A stretch of 64,000 nucleotides of DNA, taken from positions 1-64,000 of the forward strand of contig CACYFZ010000009.1 in assembly GCA_902773835.1 (NCBI GenBank). Direction: 5' to 3'. A program made the position numbers and the translations under genes. Of the stretch, positions 44,101-52,685 are shown in pieces (within the stretch, counting starts at the first letter, position 1; the number at the start of each line of letters is the position of its first letter). This stretch comes from an uncultured Eubacteriales bacterium (GTDB taxonomy: Bacteria > Bacillota > Clostridia > Peptostreptococcales > Anaerovoracaceae). Below the pieces are notes generated by a model. That model searched no databases. It was given only the letters and a program-made list of their open reading frames with translations, and had not been told where the DNA came from.

Positions 44101-45811
44101 AATAGTTACCAATCCCCTCCCAGGCCATTTCCGGCTTGATATCCGTCCAGCTTGTAACACCCTCGGGAAGCTCGCCTGCTTTATTCAGCATGGCATAGAG
44201 TTGCTTCCTCACATCGTTGTTTGCATGAGTAGCAGTCTTATGATTAAGAATTTTATTATAATTACCGAGTTCAGGATCATATTTATTGACAATAATATTG
44301 TTACCTGCAGTCAATCCATCGCCCTGGTATGTGAGCAATTGTCCAGTCCTACCGTAGATCGCATCATTAAAGGTTCCATTTGCATCCCTCATGTTCGCAA
44401 GGAAGGGAGAAGCAAAGCGGACGCCATTAGCGAACTTGCCGTTTCCTTCTTTGGTTATCGTAAGCGCTCTTTCCAGAGGCTCTTCTCCGGGGCCTACCGG
44501 TAACCATCCCTCATCGCGGGTGATTGCATCCTGGTGATTATAGTTCGGCACCAATGCATAAGACTGGGAGCCGCTGACGATCTTCATGCCCTCACTGAAC
44601 TCATCGCCCAAGGTGCGTCCCCAGACATTCTGAACACTCTCAAAGTCCATATCGTGAGCCGCGTAGGCAATGGTTCCGTTTACGGGATTGCCTGCTGCAT
44701 CAGTGACCTCGATATCAAGGTCAAGCAGATTTCCCATTGCGTTACGAATGTACTTGTCGTTACTATCCCAACCATTCTCATCATACGGAATAACATCCGT
44801 ATCGACGTTCGGATCAGCGCTCGGAATCTTATTATCCGTTCCAGTAGGCAGGTTACTATTTATTTCAGTCAAGCGCGTCGCTGCTTCTGCTTTAGTCATG
44901 ACCACTGAGTGTTGTTGATTCAGCGGAAACCCCTCAGCGTCTTGGAAGCCATTGCCCGTATCATTCCCGAGCTGGTTTTCCTTTTGAATGATCATGATCG
45001 CTTTGGTATAGGAATAATCCGCTTTTATTTCCGGAGTATCCGAAGTGGCCGCAATGACCGGAGTGAATGGATTAGCTTCATTTACCGTGACCGGTGTTTC
45101 GATCTGGACCTTGGTCATGGTCAGCACCAGGTTTCCTTTGGTGCCGTCCGGAAGAGTCACTGCATTGAGGTATGTGATACGGTACAGATAAGGCGCCCCG
45201 CCCTTAGGTTCAATGACATTGGTATAACCGTCGTCATCTGTCTCATCAGTAATCTTCTCATGATAGCTCTGCAGGGGACCCACATAGAATATACCCCTTA
45301 CAGGATCTTTAACGCCGTCTTTCAGTTTAAGCGGTTTTGGGGTATCCAGTTTCATGGGGTCATTTGTAGATGTATGACCCTCTTTGTCTCGGAGTTGGTC
45401 TTCTCCTATGGTTACCCACTGGAAACGGTCGTCCTTGATATCTATAATGAAATTGGAAGGCGTATTCCAGTTCAGTTTGCTGACATCAATATAGGTATTG
45501 CCGTAGGGAAGAGGCTTGGCAAAGTCTGTCACATCCTGGTCAAGCTCTTTTCCGTCCGACTTTGAGTACGAATTTCCGCCACTAAATACCGCTCCGTCGA
45601 CTACTGTTGTATAATCGGTAGGCGGATTACCCTTTACAACATTATCACAGCCCTGTTTCTGGGTTTTGTTCTTTTCGTTTATGTCCCTGGCGTAAGCTTC
45701 CTGTGCACCGCCCAGCCACGGCGTAACGCCGGAAAGAAGCATAGAAAAAGACAGGAGCATAGTAAAGACTATGCGGCCTATCCGCTCTGAACTACTGTAA
45801 CCTTTCTTCAT
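41147..45811 (-). CDS. Cell-wall adhesin with CshA-type and InlB B-type repeats
   Basis: A 1554-residue surface protein. The signal peptide covers about residues 1-41 (ending AYA). A large N-terminal region to about 730 has no family I recognise. A Cna-B-like beta domain is at about 740-890. Two CshA-type fibril repeats, each opening with a GxPQxG segment and containing VTFTP(N/D)xDFVG, lie near 945-1045 and 1155-1255. MucBP- and InlB B-type repeats near 1050-1150, 1270-1345 and 1350-1510 include VTYVDPATG. The C-terminus has a Ser/Gly/Lys linker, KTGD near 1520, a hydrophobic helix and RRRRK, so a sortase recognising an x(K/N)TGD signal probably anchors it. The role is likely adhesion to host or other bacteria. 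It has its own promoter and terminator. Confidence 0.88.
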   Translation of the reverse strand: MKKGYSSSERIGRIVFTMLLSFSMLLSGVTPWLGGAQEAYARDINEKNKTQKQGCDNVVKGNPPTDYTTVVDGAVFSGGNSYSKSDGKELDQDVTDFAKPLPYGNTYIDVSKLNWNTPSNFIIDIKDDRFQWVTIGEDQLRDKEGHTSTNDPMKLDTPKPLKLKDGVKDPVRGIFYVGPLQSYHEKITDETDDDGYTNVIEPKGGAPYLYRITYLNAVTLPDGTKGNLVLTMTKVQIETPVTVNEANPFTPVIAATSDTPEIKADYSYTKAIMIIQKENQLGNDTGNGFQDAEGFPLNQQHSVVMTKAEAATRLTEINSNLPTGTDNKIPSADPNVDTDVIPYDENGWDSNDKYIRNAMGNLLDLDIEVTDAAGNPVNGTIAYAAHDMDFESVQNVWGRTLGDEFSEGMKIVSGSQSYALVPNYNHQDAITRDEGWLPVGPGEEPLERALTITKEGNGKFANGVRFASPFLANMRDANGTFNDAIYGRTGQLLTYQGDGLTAGNNIIVNKYDPELGNYNKILNHKTATHANNDVRKQLYAMLNKAGELPEGVTSWTDIKPEMAWEGIGNYYWKAARNDDDLSFDSGFAVLLDAKKSSIQWSGSRGTGANLFTTLFDSTLFTYVEPTHGTGGGAYIETYDISTENCETARDEGVVTMGRGADATVTAVPEDGYRVQTIRVGGAGLSDPVVYNIADLEFTDGIYEDTEKKLKIEDNGDGTYDVILTDVQDPRHVHVDFATDFNFHKVWVGLDNVVKTQDLEMTATPYIYDEETKSFVQKGDPVTFTLAKDDAESTSEAHVTEETDSEGNKVWNVSYPSEGYEGAEWPALAVEVEPDAHNVDHVERIYWFVTETVPKGFEESYSNDDAEAAGKISEAEGRNEVYMEGSDGDLSNWAQAATKDYEAAKSAIPEKAEEDQAYMSVFNTEDDFAWGGEIKNEYKPPTPKDDETWGLKGQPQKGRPSFEGGTAEIEKVQFLDEDGNPTDSTTIDAKDADGNVIGTYTLNEDGSVTFTPNADFVGDPVPAKLRGTDALGKSVDAEYKPHVLDSGETDTVKRTIHYIYVDDGEEVAVDVVQEAKFTREAISVDPKTGEIEWGPWKITDNGITDVVSPPDTKRDGTWKPSSDVVTGFPDLTYEDRDQVKDVTVVYSKPPEGGEKKTFGPKGEPQSGTPPFKEGSSPFEKFELVDDEGNPKDKLTAYDSDGNPVGTYTIDEATGEVTFTPDPDFVGTPTPAKVLATCEDGSTADGLYTPSCVENTEKKTVKKTITHEYEDGSPVLGKDGNPIVTEMELVFEREGKVDPDTGEITWDTWEEQTFDDWDAPDVLGYSPDKKQSKGETVDPNDDDIVDKIVYKKDYYTVTYFDGDHGKSDGKGNQKGVPYGDKVKGGNKVKPDKGYKFTGTYKYVIKDKDGNVIEEGETDDPKSIEVIGNVEFTPVYKKLPTVTYVDPATGRTIMKTTPFLDENTEPDPPKDPKRDGYRFVKWNRFEEYDEEGNLVNVRYEAVWEEVADEETAASGSGKSKSKGTKTGDASLPYLYGSFAVLSAAGLLVLRRRRKTDR

Positions 45812-45831
45812 TTTTCCTCCTAAACATCGTT

Positions 45832-45849
45832 CCGCTTTCCTTTAAGCGG
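45832..45849. promoter_or_regulatory. Hairpin in the adhesin leader
   Basis: CCGCTT/AAGCGG with a short loop lies about 20 bases before the adhesin start, next to the ribosome site AGGAGG. It could affect translation. Confidence 0.35.
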
Positions 45850-45902
45850 ATTGTGAAATACATGTAACCAATACTGTTTTAAATACACAAATATACACAT
45901 TA

Positions 45903-45932
45903 ATTATAAGTTAAGAAATCAAAAGAAATCAA
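45903..45932 (-). promoter_or_regulatory. Promoter of the 1554-residue adhesin
   Basis: TTGATT (45927-45932), 18 bases, consensus TATAAT (45903-45908) on the minus strand; the leader is about 85 bases. Confidence 0.7.
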
Positions 45933-46000
45933 GGTATATTATGCTTGCTTTCTTAAAAAACTTTAAGGGTTTATTCCCTTTTCTCCGGGAATTCATGAAA

Positions 46001-46030
46001 TTGATTGCCTCTTATGTGTTCTGTTATACT
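46001..46030 (+). promoter_or_regulatory. Promoter of the glycosyltransferase cluster
   Basis: TTGATT (46001-46006), 18 bases, TATACT (46025-46030). It lies downstream of the first possible start codon of the next gene and so decides its true start. Confidence 0.6.
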
Positions 46031-46070
46031 TTCATCAAGCGAAAATCATTTGGAGGTTGCTCTTTCAACA

Positions 46071-47333
46071 GTGAGCGAAATAAGCGTTTCAGTCATACTT
46101 CCCGTATATAACGTAGGGCCTTGGATCGGCAAATGCATAGAGAGTCTGAAGAAGCAAACACTTCAGAATCTCGAGTTTATTTTCGTGGATGATCTGGGAA
46201 GTGATGATTCCATGAAGCAGGTCGAGGCCTGGGCGGCAGAAGATAATAGAGTGCGGATAATCCGAAATCAGAAGAATATCGGATCAGGCAGATCCAGAAA
46301 CCGCGGAATCGAAGAAGCCCGCGGCGAATACCTCTCTTTTGTTGATCCGGACGACCGAGTCGCTGATGATTTCTACGAGCTGTTATATGTGAAGGCGAAG
46401 GAGACGAGTGCAAATATAGTTAAAGGCATACGCGTACCGATTGACGGGGACGAGAGTGCGCCGCTTCCGAATGTCAATCCGAAAGAGCTTAATCGACGTA
46501 TCAGAGACACGCTAAGGAGAGGAAATCCTCTTTACTCCGTATTTACACATGAACATCAAAGCGCAATATACAAACGATCATTTCTGAAAGAACACGAGTC
46601 CGTCCGATACGGTACTTCCGCAAATGCACAGGATACAACTTTTCTGCTCAGGCTATGTCTGGAAACGAAAAGCATAGCATTTGAAAATGATGCTGAATAT
46701 TATTATTTGCAAAGAACCGGTGCCGCTACCGGAAGCTACACCTTAAAGAGAGCCTGGGGAGAGATCGATTCTCTTCGAGAAAAAATTGATACCATCCTAA
46801 ACTATCCGATTGACAAATATACGTACATATCGTTCGCAGGTAAAATTCAAGGGTACACTAACAATTACTATCTGGCGACTATAGCAGAAAATTTCACGCA
46901 AGAGGACAAAGCCTCATATATCGCTGCTGTTAAGGAGCAGATGTCCAGATTTCCCGATGAGAAAAAACTAATCAAAGAGAACGCTTGTCTTGCTGCAATT
47001 AATAGCTATAACGAGATTCTTCCGTCCCGTAAAGTACAGGGAGTAATGAGTTATCGCGATTGCATTCCTGCTTGGGTAGAGTTTTTTTCCGAGCATCCTA
47101 ATGCAGACATAAGTTTCGACAAGGCTTGTGCAGACCTGATAGCTAAGGCAATCGGCTCAGAGGTTCTGGCGCTTTTCAGGACACGAACAGAAAAGAGATG
47201 CGACAAAAAAAATGTCCGCGCTAAGCTTTCAAAGCTCAGACCAAAAAGAAGATTTCAAATACTGTTCTTTACACCAATATATCTCCTGATTGATACATGT
47301 ACGTATGTAAAATACAGAATTGAAAACTATTAA
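46071..47333 (+). CDS. Family 2 glycosyltransferase
   Basis: A 420-residue GT-A fold glycosyltransferase. VSVILPVYNVGPWIGKCIESL is the N-terminal nucleotide-sugar strand (about 5-24), the metal motif is SFVDPDD near 90-96 (DPDD instead of DSDD), and a basic C-terminal tail with a hydrophobic patch may lie on the membrane. It probably adds a sugar to a capsule or teichoic polymer. The GTG at 46071 is used because the promoter covers any earlier start; GGAGG is 14 bases upstream, longer than usual. Confidence 0.85.
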   Translation: MSEISVSVILPVYNVGPWIGKCIESLKKQTLQNLEFIFVDDLGSDDSMKQVEAWAAEDNRVRIIRNQKNIGSGRSRNRGIEEARGEYLSFVDPDDRVADDFYELLYVKAKETSANIVKGIRVPIDGDESAPLPNVNPKELNRRIRDTLRRGNPLYSVFTHEHQSAIYKRSFLKEHESVRYGTSANAQDTTFLLRLCLETKSIAFENDAEYYYLQRTGAATGSYTLKRAWGEIDSLREKIDTILNYPIDKYTYISFAGKIQGYTNNYYLATIAENFTQEDKASYIAAVKEQMSRFPDEKKLIKENACLAAINSYNEILPSRKVQGVMSYRDCIPAWVEFFSEHPNADISFDKACADLIAKAIGSEVLALFRTRTEKRCDKKNVRAKLSKLRPKRRFQILFFTPIYLLIDTCTYVKYRIENY

Positions 47334-47347
47334 ACACGCTTGACGAT

Positions 47348-48127
47348 ATGTTGAATAATAACGAAATAAAAATATCCGTAATAATCCCGATGTATAAATG
47401 TGCAGACTATCTGGACGGACTATTTGACATGGTTTGCAGGCAAAGCCTCAAAGACATAGAGATAATATGCGTCATCGACGGACCTGATGAAGCAATAAGG
47501 AGCATCGTGGACGAGCGAGCAAAGACAGATGAGCGGATAATCAGCATCGTGCAAGATCACAGGGGCGCCGGTGCTGCCAGGAACACAGGCTTGAAAGAAG
47601 CTCACGGAAAATACTTGCTTTTCCTGGATGCCGATGATTTGTTTGAAACACATATGTGTGAAAAGATGTATGGCGAGGCTCAAAAATGGGACGCCGACGT
47701 CGTAATGTGCACATATACGGAGACTAACGAATGGAAAAAAACAAGAACTGAAAACGTGGGATTTAATCTCTCACAGTTACCCCCTGGTTGCGTAATCAAC
47801 CCTTCAGAAGTGCCATATCTGCTATGCCGTGTTATCGGGGCTCCCTGGAACAAGTTATTCAAACACTCACTAATAAAAGAATACAATCTTAGTTTTTCCG
47901 AAACCAGAATGATGAATGATGAATTCTTCGTTTCAACAGCGATAGTCAGCGCAAAAAGGCTAGTCACAATTCACGAAGACCTGCTTACCGTAAGACGCTA
48001 TATTAACGATAAGTCGATATCCTCTAATCGTTCCGAATACACACAAGACTTCACCCCTGTTATGGAGCATCTTTACAATTGGATTGTATCAAACGGGAAA
48101 TGGGAGCTTCTTCAAGAAGGTTATTAA
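47348..48127 (+). CDS. N-terminal half of the split glycosyltransferase
   Basis: 259 residues with the GT2 start ISVIIPMYKCADYLDGL and the motif FLDADD near 97-102. The catalytic domain is nearly complete but ends at the premature stop before the helical tail seen in its relative. A truncated product may still fold. Confidence 0.75.
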   Translation: MLNNNEIKISVIIPMYKCADYLDGLFDMVCRQSLKDIEIICVIDGPDEAIRSIVDERAKTDERIISIVQDHRGAGAARNTGLKEAHGKYLLFLDADDLFETHMCEKMYGEAQKWDADVVMCTYTETNEWKKTRTENVGFNLSQLPPGCVINPSEVPYLLCRVIGAPWNKLFKHSLIKEYNLSFSETRMMNDEFFVSTAIVSAKRLVTIHEDLLTVRRYINDKSISSNRSEYTQDFTPVMEHLYNWIVSNGKWELLQEGY

Positions 48128-48232
48128 AAGAAGTTCCGAATTCTGCTGCACTATAATGCGAGCTATGATTACAACGAGAAATTTGCGGAAGGCGTAGCAT
48201 TTACTCTCAAGAATCTTGACCCTTGGAAGGAG

Positions 48233-49330
48233 ATGCGCTATTCAAAGCTCATGAAGCTCCTTCAAATGGATCGAAAAAGCATAAGGGATGCTTATAAGCA
48301 GTTGAAGTCTTCTTTATCTTCTGCACTTAATACTGATAATGAAGGTTTAAAAAACAGTCTTAAGATGCAAGAGAATAAGCTGTATGCATTTAGTAAGATC
48401 AAATCTTTTATGAGAAAACGTGCATCAAATTCTAAGATAAAAGTCTCTGTAATAGTTCCCGTATATAACGTCGGACCATATATAGAAAAGTGCTTGAAGT
48501 CAATTCAAAACCAATCGCTTCGTAAAATTGAAATAATTATCATAGACGATAAATCAACTGACAATTCCATGGAGATAGTGCGTAGCGCAGCAGAGTCTGA
48601 CTCTCGCATTCGAATCATAAAGAATGACCATAATATCGGGCCCGGCCCCTCTCGAAACAGAGGAATTGAGGAAGCTCGCGGAGAATATCTGTCATTCATA
48701 GATTCAGATGATTATATATCGCGTGATTTTCTAAAGAGGCTTTACTCTAAGGCTACCGAGCGCGGAGCATCTCATATGATATCCAAGGGAACAAGCATCA
48801 AGATTTTCCCTGATTCCGGTATTGAAAAACCTTCATCGCTGAACAAAAAAATTGCTAACTATTCAAGCGATAGCGCTCCTCTTTGGTCTGACTTTAATTC
48901 CGATCATTGGTCTGCTATATATCATAAACATTTGTTCCTTAATCCCATTGCGCGTTACGGTTCTACCAGAGTCTCCGAAGACGTGGTCTTCCTGCTTCGA
49001 GTGGGTTCGATAACAAAAGATATAGTTTTGGATAATAAAGCCAAGTACTATTATGTTCAGAGACCGAACTCCGCAACAAATACATATGACACCAAGAGAA
49101 TCTCTGAAATAATTGACGGCCTTGAAATCAAAAGAGATATACTCTCACAGTATTCCGACAGTATTTGTGTAAAAGAATACTTTGATCAACATATAGCATG
49201 GATTAACAAGGTAATAAGCAAATGTCTGGAAGGAGAAGATTCTAATAATCCGGAGGTGCAAGAACTGCTGGAAAGACTCTCAAAAGTTTATCGCAGTCTT
49301 CCCAATTACGATGAACACCATGAGCTATGA
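48233..49330 (+). CDS. C-terminal half of the split glycosyltransferase
   Basis: 365 residues from the first ATG after the stop: a coiled linker of about 65 residues, then a full GT2 domain (VSVIVPVYNVGPYIEKCL near 70-87, SFIDSDDY near 157-164). The ATG has AAGGAG directly touching it, too close for good initiation, so expression is doubtful. Its closest relative in the window is the glycosyltransferase at 46071-47333. Confidence 0.7.
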   Translation: MRYSKLMKLLQMDRKSIRDAYKQLKSSLSSALNTDNEGLKNSLKMQENKLYAFSKIKSFMRKRASNSKIKVSVIVPVYNVGPYIEKCLKSIQNQSLRKIEIIIIDDKSTDNSMEIVRSAAESDSRIRIIKNDHNIGPGPSRNRGIEEARGEYLSFIDSDDYISRDFLKRLYSKATERGASHMISKGTSIKIFPDSGIEKPSSLNKKIANYSSDSAPLWSDFNSDHWSAIYHKHLFLNPIARYGSTRVSEDVVFLLRVGSITKDIVLDNKAKYYYVQRPNSATNTYDTKRISEIIDGLEIKRDILSQYSDSICVKEYFDQHIAWINKVISKCLEGEDSNNPEVQELLERLSKVYRSLPNYDEHHEL

Positions 49331-49340
49331 AAGGTAAACC

Positions 49341-49595
49341 ATGATTGTTTCACTCACTTCATATCCCGCCAGAATGGAAACTATTCATCAATGTCTGGAT
49401 AGCATTTACGCACAATCAATGCAGCCTGATAAGGTTGTTCTTTGGCTTGCCGAAGAACAGTTTCCTAATCGCGAAAAAGATTTGCCTGACAGATTGCTTG
49501 AAGATCTTGATGCCGGAAAAATCGAGGTGTTTTGGTGTGATGATTTAGGTTCTCACAAGAAATATTTTTACACAATGCAGTGGAAGAAACAATAA
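49341..49595 (+). pseudogene. Truncated glycosyltransferase, N-terminal 84 residues
   Basis: The frame begins MIVSLTSYPARM and contains LWLAEEQFPNREKDLP and DDLGSHKKYFYTMQ, the usual start of a capsule-type glycosyltransferase of about 250-300 residues. It stops just before the expected DDD metal motif. A proper ribosome site GAAAGG precedes it. The homology ends near 49583, next to the equally truncated ugd on the other strand, pointing to a deletion junction near 49590-49626. Confidence 0.75.
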
Positions 49596-49625
49596 TTTAT
49601 CTTATTTAAGATTTCCTTGTATGAG

Positions 49626-50522
49626 TCATTTTTCACTTACAAATTCTTTGCGAATCTCATTTTCTTCTATTGCAGCATTTATTAGTTGCTCAGGAGTATC
49701 GGCTGCTTGGAAGTCTGCGACGAGTTGGCGGGTGTCTTTAGGGAGGCAGTGACCGCCGAATCCGGGCCCCGGGACGTTGTAGTAGTCTCCGATTCGAGGG
49801 TCTAAGCAGACTCCTTTGATTATCTTGTCTGTGCTTAGGCCTTTCACCTGAGCGAAGGTGTCGAGTTCATTAAAGAATGCCACTCGAAGCGCGAGGTATG
49901 AATTAGAGAAGAGTTTTATGGCCTCTGCCTCTGCTGTGCTTGTATAAAGAAGCGGGATATCTTTCTTATCGCTGCATGCAATCTGTGCCTCTGCAAATAT
50001 CTCTGCAGCCTCTTTTTCTCCGTCGCAGCCTACCACGATGCGTGTCGGGTTGAGAACATCTTCCATTACGGTCTTTTCTCTCAGGAATTCAGGGCTGAAT
50101 ATGAATCTGAAATCAGGAAATTCCTCCTGAAGTTTAGCTGTAAAACCTGTCGGAACTGTAGATTTTAGGATAACTGTAGGTGCCTTGGATTTGAATTGCG
50201 CTTTGCATATGGCATCAATTACATTGTAAATTGACGATGTGTCCAGGACATCTCCCGTCTCATTAAGTCTGGTGTCTGTGGCTATGAGGATGTAGTCTGC
50301 GTCTGAATATCCTCTTTTACGGTCTGTGGTCGCAGTCAGGCTACCGCTTCTTTCTTTGTTCAGGATTTCTTCCATCAAAGAGTTTCCGACAGGGGATATC
50401 TTTTCGTTTAATGCATCAACCCTGCTCTGATCTTTATCTACGGCAATAACGTCATGCTTTCTTGAAAAAAGCGCGGCATAAGCTGATCCCACATATCCTA
50501 AACCGACTATTGTAATTTTCAT
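49626..50522 (-). pseudogene. ugd: UDP-glucose 6-dehydrogenase lacking its C-terminal domain
   Basis: 298 residues: the NAD domain (IVGLGYVGSAYAAL, 5-18), the catalytic central domain with FGGHCLPKDTRQL near 256-268 (catalytic Cys in GGHCLPKD), and the dimer helix ending RKEFVSEK. The UDP-binding C-terminal domain of about 90-100 residues found in the 390-450-residue family is missing. Without it UDP-glucuronate formation is unlikely. The break faces the truncated glycosyltransferase at 49595. It follows the GT2 gene by seven bases. Confidence 0.8.
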
Positions 50523-50529
50523 ATCCCTA

Positions 50530-51702
50530 TCACAACCTCTGATTCTTTAATTTTCTGTATATTATTTCCAACGTTCCGACGAGACCTGCCTGTCTGATCT
50601 GAGCAAATCTCATTGTAAGATATGAATCTCTGCCCATATTTTTCCCGTATTCTTCGCTGAGTATTCTTCTAACCTCTTTGATGTTAGCTTCTTCAAGTCC
50701 TGATAACAGCGATTGATTTATATTCTTTTTAAACCGACGCGGTACGCCTGTATATATGAGTGCGTAATATCTGAGCTCACGGTCGCTCATGTTTCGCCAA
50801 GGTTCTTTTTTTGTCAGTTCGTCGACAATATCCCTTGCAAATTCTTCTCTGCTGCAACGTGCCGCATAGCTGTGAAAGGAAGCATTCCACTTTCTGAGAT
50901 ATGCCCTTCGATTGCGTTCATACAGGCCCTTATCCCTAAGCCACTCGAAGAGCTCTCTCGTGACACTCAGCATATCTGAAAGATTCTTATCTCTGTGTGA
51001 TGATATTGATTTCGGATTTGCATACACCCTGTAGTTATACAAATGGTCCGAAATTATAACGACCGAATTTGCACTCAGCAGAGCTGCCGACGAAAAGAAA
51101 AAGTCATTCAAACTATCCGTTTCCGAGAAATGCAAGCCGGCGGACATTACCATTTCTTTTCTGAAAATCTTATTATGCGGATAGTTTTCAATCACTTTTA
51201 TGGCATCTCGAATTGACTCAGGCGGAATCGCTTTGTCCTTAGGAGAGAAGAGACAATCGTATGCCATATATTTCTTTTCTGTTTTACTTCGGTAGTCAAT
51301 GCATGTAAACTGGCAGATTGCCAAATCCGCGTTATTGCTGTCTATAGCCTCATACATCCTGCTGATGTAGTTGTGAGAATACTCATCATCTGCGTCCGGA
51401 AACATGAGGTATTCGCCCTTAGCCTCAGATATTCCGTAATTTCTGGCAGCGCCCGCATTCTTGTGTTTCTGATGCAGGATTCGGATTCGAGAATCCTTCT
51501 TTGCATAAGACTCGAGGGCCGCGAGGGTGCCGTCTTTGGATCCGTCGTCCACGCAAATGATTTCGATATCGTAAAAGTCCTGCCCGCAAAGATTATCCAG
51601 TAGAGGTTCTACATAGTCCTCGCAGTTGTACATCGGGACTATCAGAGAAACTTTGGGAGCAGGTATCTCTTTTGTATTGACTTGTGGTGATGCTTCATTC
51701 AT
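50530..51702 (-). CDS. Family 2 glycosyltransferase
   Basis: A 390-residue GT2 enzyme: VSLIVPMYNCEDYVEPLLDNL near 19-39, metal motif FPDADDEY near 111-118, and a helical C-terminal region with WNASFHSYAA. It is intact and related to the N-terminal domain of the split gene at 47348. It starts four bases after the hydroxyacid dehydrogenase stop without a ribosome site, so translation is presumably coupled. It probably acts on the same surface polymer as the other glycosyltransferases. Confidence 0.88.
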   Translation of the reverse strand: MNEASPQVNTKEIPAPKVSLIVPMYNCEDYVEPLLDNLCGQDFYDIEIICVDDGSKDGTLAALESYAKKDSRIRILHQKHKNAGAARNYGISEAKGEYLMFPDADDEYSHNYISRMYEAIDSNNADLAICQFTCIDYRSKTEKKYMAYDCLFSPKDKAIPPESIRDAIKVIENYPHNKIFRKEMVMSAGLHFSETDSLNDFFFSSAALLSANSVVIISDHLYNYRVYANPKSISSHRDKNLSDMLSVTRELFEWLRDKGLYERNRRAYLRKWNASFHSYAARCSREEFARDIVDELTKKEPWRNMSDRELRYYALIYTGVPRRFKKNINQSLLSGLEEANIKEVRRILSEEYGKNMGRDSYLTMRFAQIRQAGLVGTLEIIYRKLKNQRL

Positions 51703-51706
51703 AGCT

Positions 51707-52672
51707 TTATGAGTTAACTACGTTAATAGGTTCTCCTTTTACATAGGATTCAATATTGTTCGCAGTTATGTCCATAATTCTCTGGCGTGCCTCTTTGGCG
51801 GCCCATGAGATGTGTGGCGTGATGATGGTGTTCTTGGCCTTGAGAAGCGGGTTGTCGCTTCTTATCGGCTCCGTTGAAACCACATCTACGGCTGCAGCAT
51901 ATACCTTGCCGGAGTTAAGAGCATCTGCGAGGTCTTGCTCAACTACAAGAGGCCCGCGGCTGTTGTTGATTATAATAACTCCGTCCTTCATCTTAGAGAT
52001 GCTCTCTTTGTTGATAAGCCCCTCGGTCTCAGGGAAGAGCGGACAGTGGAGGAAGATGACGTCAGACTTCGCATATAGCTCATCGAGGCTTACATACTCT
52101 GCGAGCTTTCTGCCTTCGTCATTTTCGAATCCGTCATGTGCCAATACTTTCATACCTATGGCTCCGAGAATTCTGGCTGTGGTCTTTCCGATGCGTCCGA
52201 GTCCGATGATGCCCGCCGTCTTTCCTGCGAGTTCTATCATCGGGAAATCCCAGAAGCACCAGTCCTGGTTCAGTTCCCACCTGCCGTCCTTTACGGCCTG
52301 GTCGTGATGACCGTAGTGCGAGCAGATTTCGAGAAGAAGCCCTACCGCATATTGGCCTACTATGTCCGTCCCATAGGTAGGGACATTCATTACGGTAACG
52401 CCTTTTTCATTAGCAGCTTCCATGTCTATGACATTATAGCCGGTAGCCAGTACTGCGACCGCCTTAAGATTAGGGCAGGCGTCCATCGTCGCCCTGCTGA
52501 CAGGAGTCTTATTCGTCACAACCACTTCGGCGTCCCCGATTCTCTCCGCTATGAGCGGCGACTCCTCGTAAGCAGTGCGGTCGTAAACAGTGAGTTCTCC
52601 CATTGTTTCAAGTCTCTCCCAGGAAAGATCTCCCGGATTCTCTGTATATCCGTCAAGCACTACTATTTTCAT
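51707..52672 (-). CDS. D-2-hydroxyacid dehydrogenase (glycerate/hydroxypyruvate reductase-like)
   Basis: A 321-residue NAD-dependent dehydrogenase. The Rossmann motif is GLGRIGKTTARIL near 157-169, the active-site triad Arg (NNSRGPLV), Glu (STEPI) and His (TPHISWA) is complete near 237, 267 and 287. The substrate range covers hydroxypyruvate, glyoxylate and related 2-ketoacids; a role in serine/glycerate turnover fits the C1 metabolism here but is inference. It lies 13 bases after rpiB. Confidence 0.92.
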   Translation of the reverse strand: MKIVVLDGYTENPGDLSWERLETMGELTVYDRTAYEESPLIAERIGDAEVVVTNKTPVSRATMDACPNLKAVAVLATGYNVIDMEAANEKGVTVMNVPTYGTDIVGQYAVGLLLEICSHYGHHDQAVKDGRWELNQDWCFWDFPMIELAGKTAGIIGLGRIGKTTARILGAIGMKVLAHDGFENDEGRKLAEYVSLDELYAKSDVIFLHCPLFPETEGLINKESISKMKDGVIIINNSRGPLVVEQDLADALNSGKVYAAAVDVVSTEPIRSDNPLLKAKNTIITPHISWAAKEARQRIMDITANNIESYVKGEPINVVNS

Positions 52673-52685
52673 AGCTATACTCCTT

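Larger units (their letters stand above)
47348..49330 (+). pseudogene. Tandem family 2 glycosyltransferase split by one nonsense codon
   Basis: A single reading frame of 661 codons holding two GT2 domains, interrupted only by TAA at 48125-48127. The frame continues without loss: codons after the stop read KKFRILLHYNASYDY, and the join EGY-stop-KKF aligns with RAYLRKW in the glycosyltransferase at 50530-51702, where the stop position is Leu. One base change, TTA to TAA, explains it. The intact protein would carry two transferase sites, as in polymerising capsule enzymes. Read-through or reinitiation could still yield product, so inactivation is probable but not proven. Confidence 0.8.

Noticed and set aside
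46005-46070. Extended N-terminus for the first glycosyltransferase
   Set aside because: The extra codons overlap the promoter's -35/-10 region and the frame would start at a TTG without a ribosome site.
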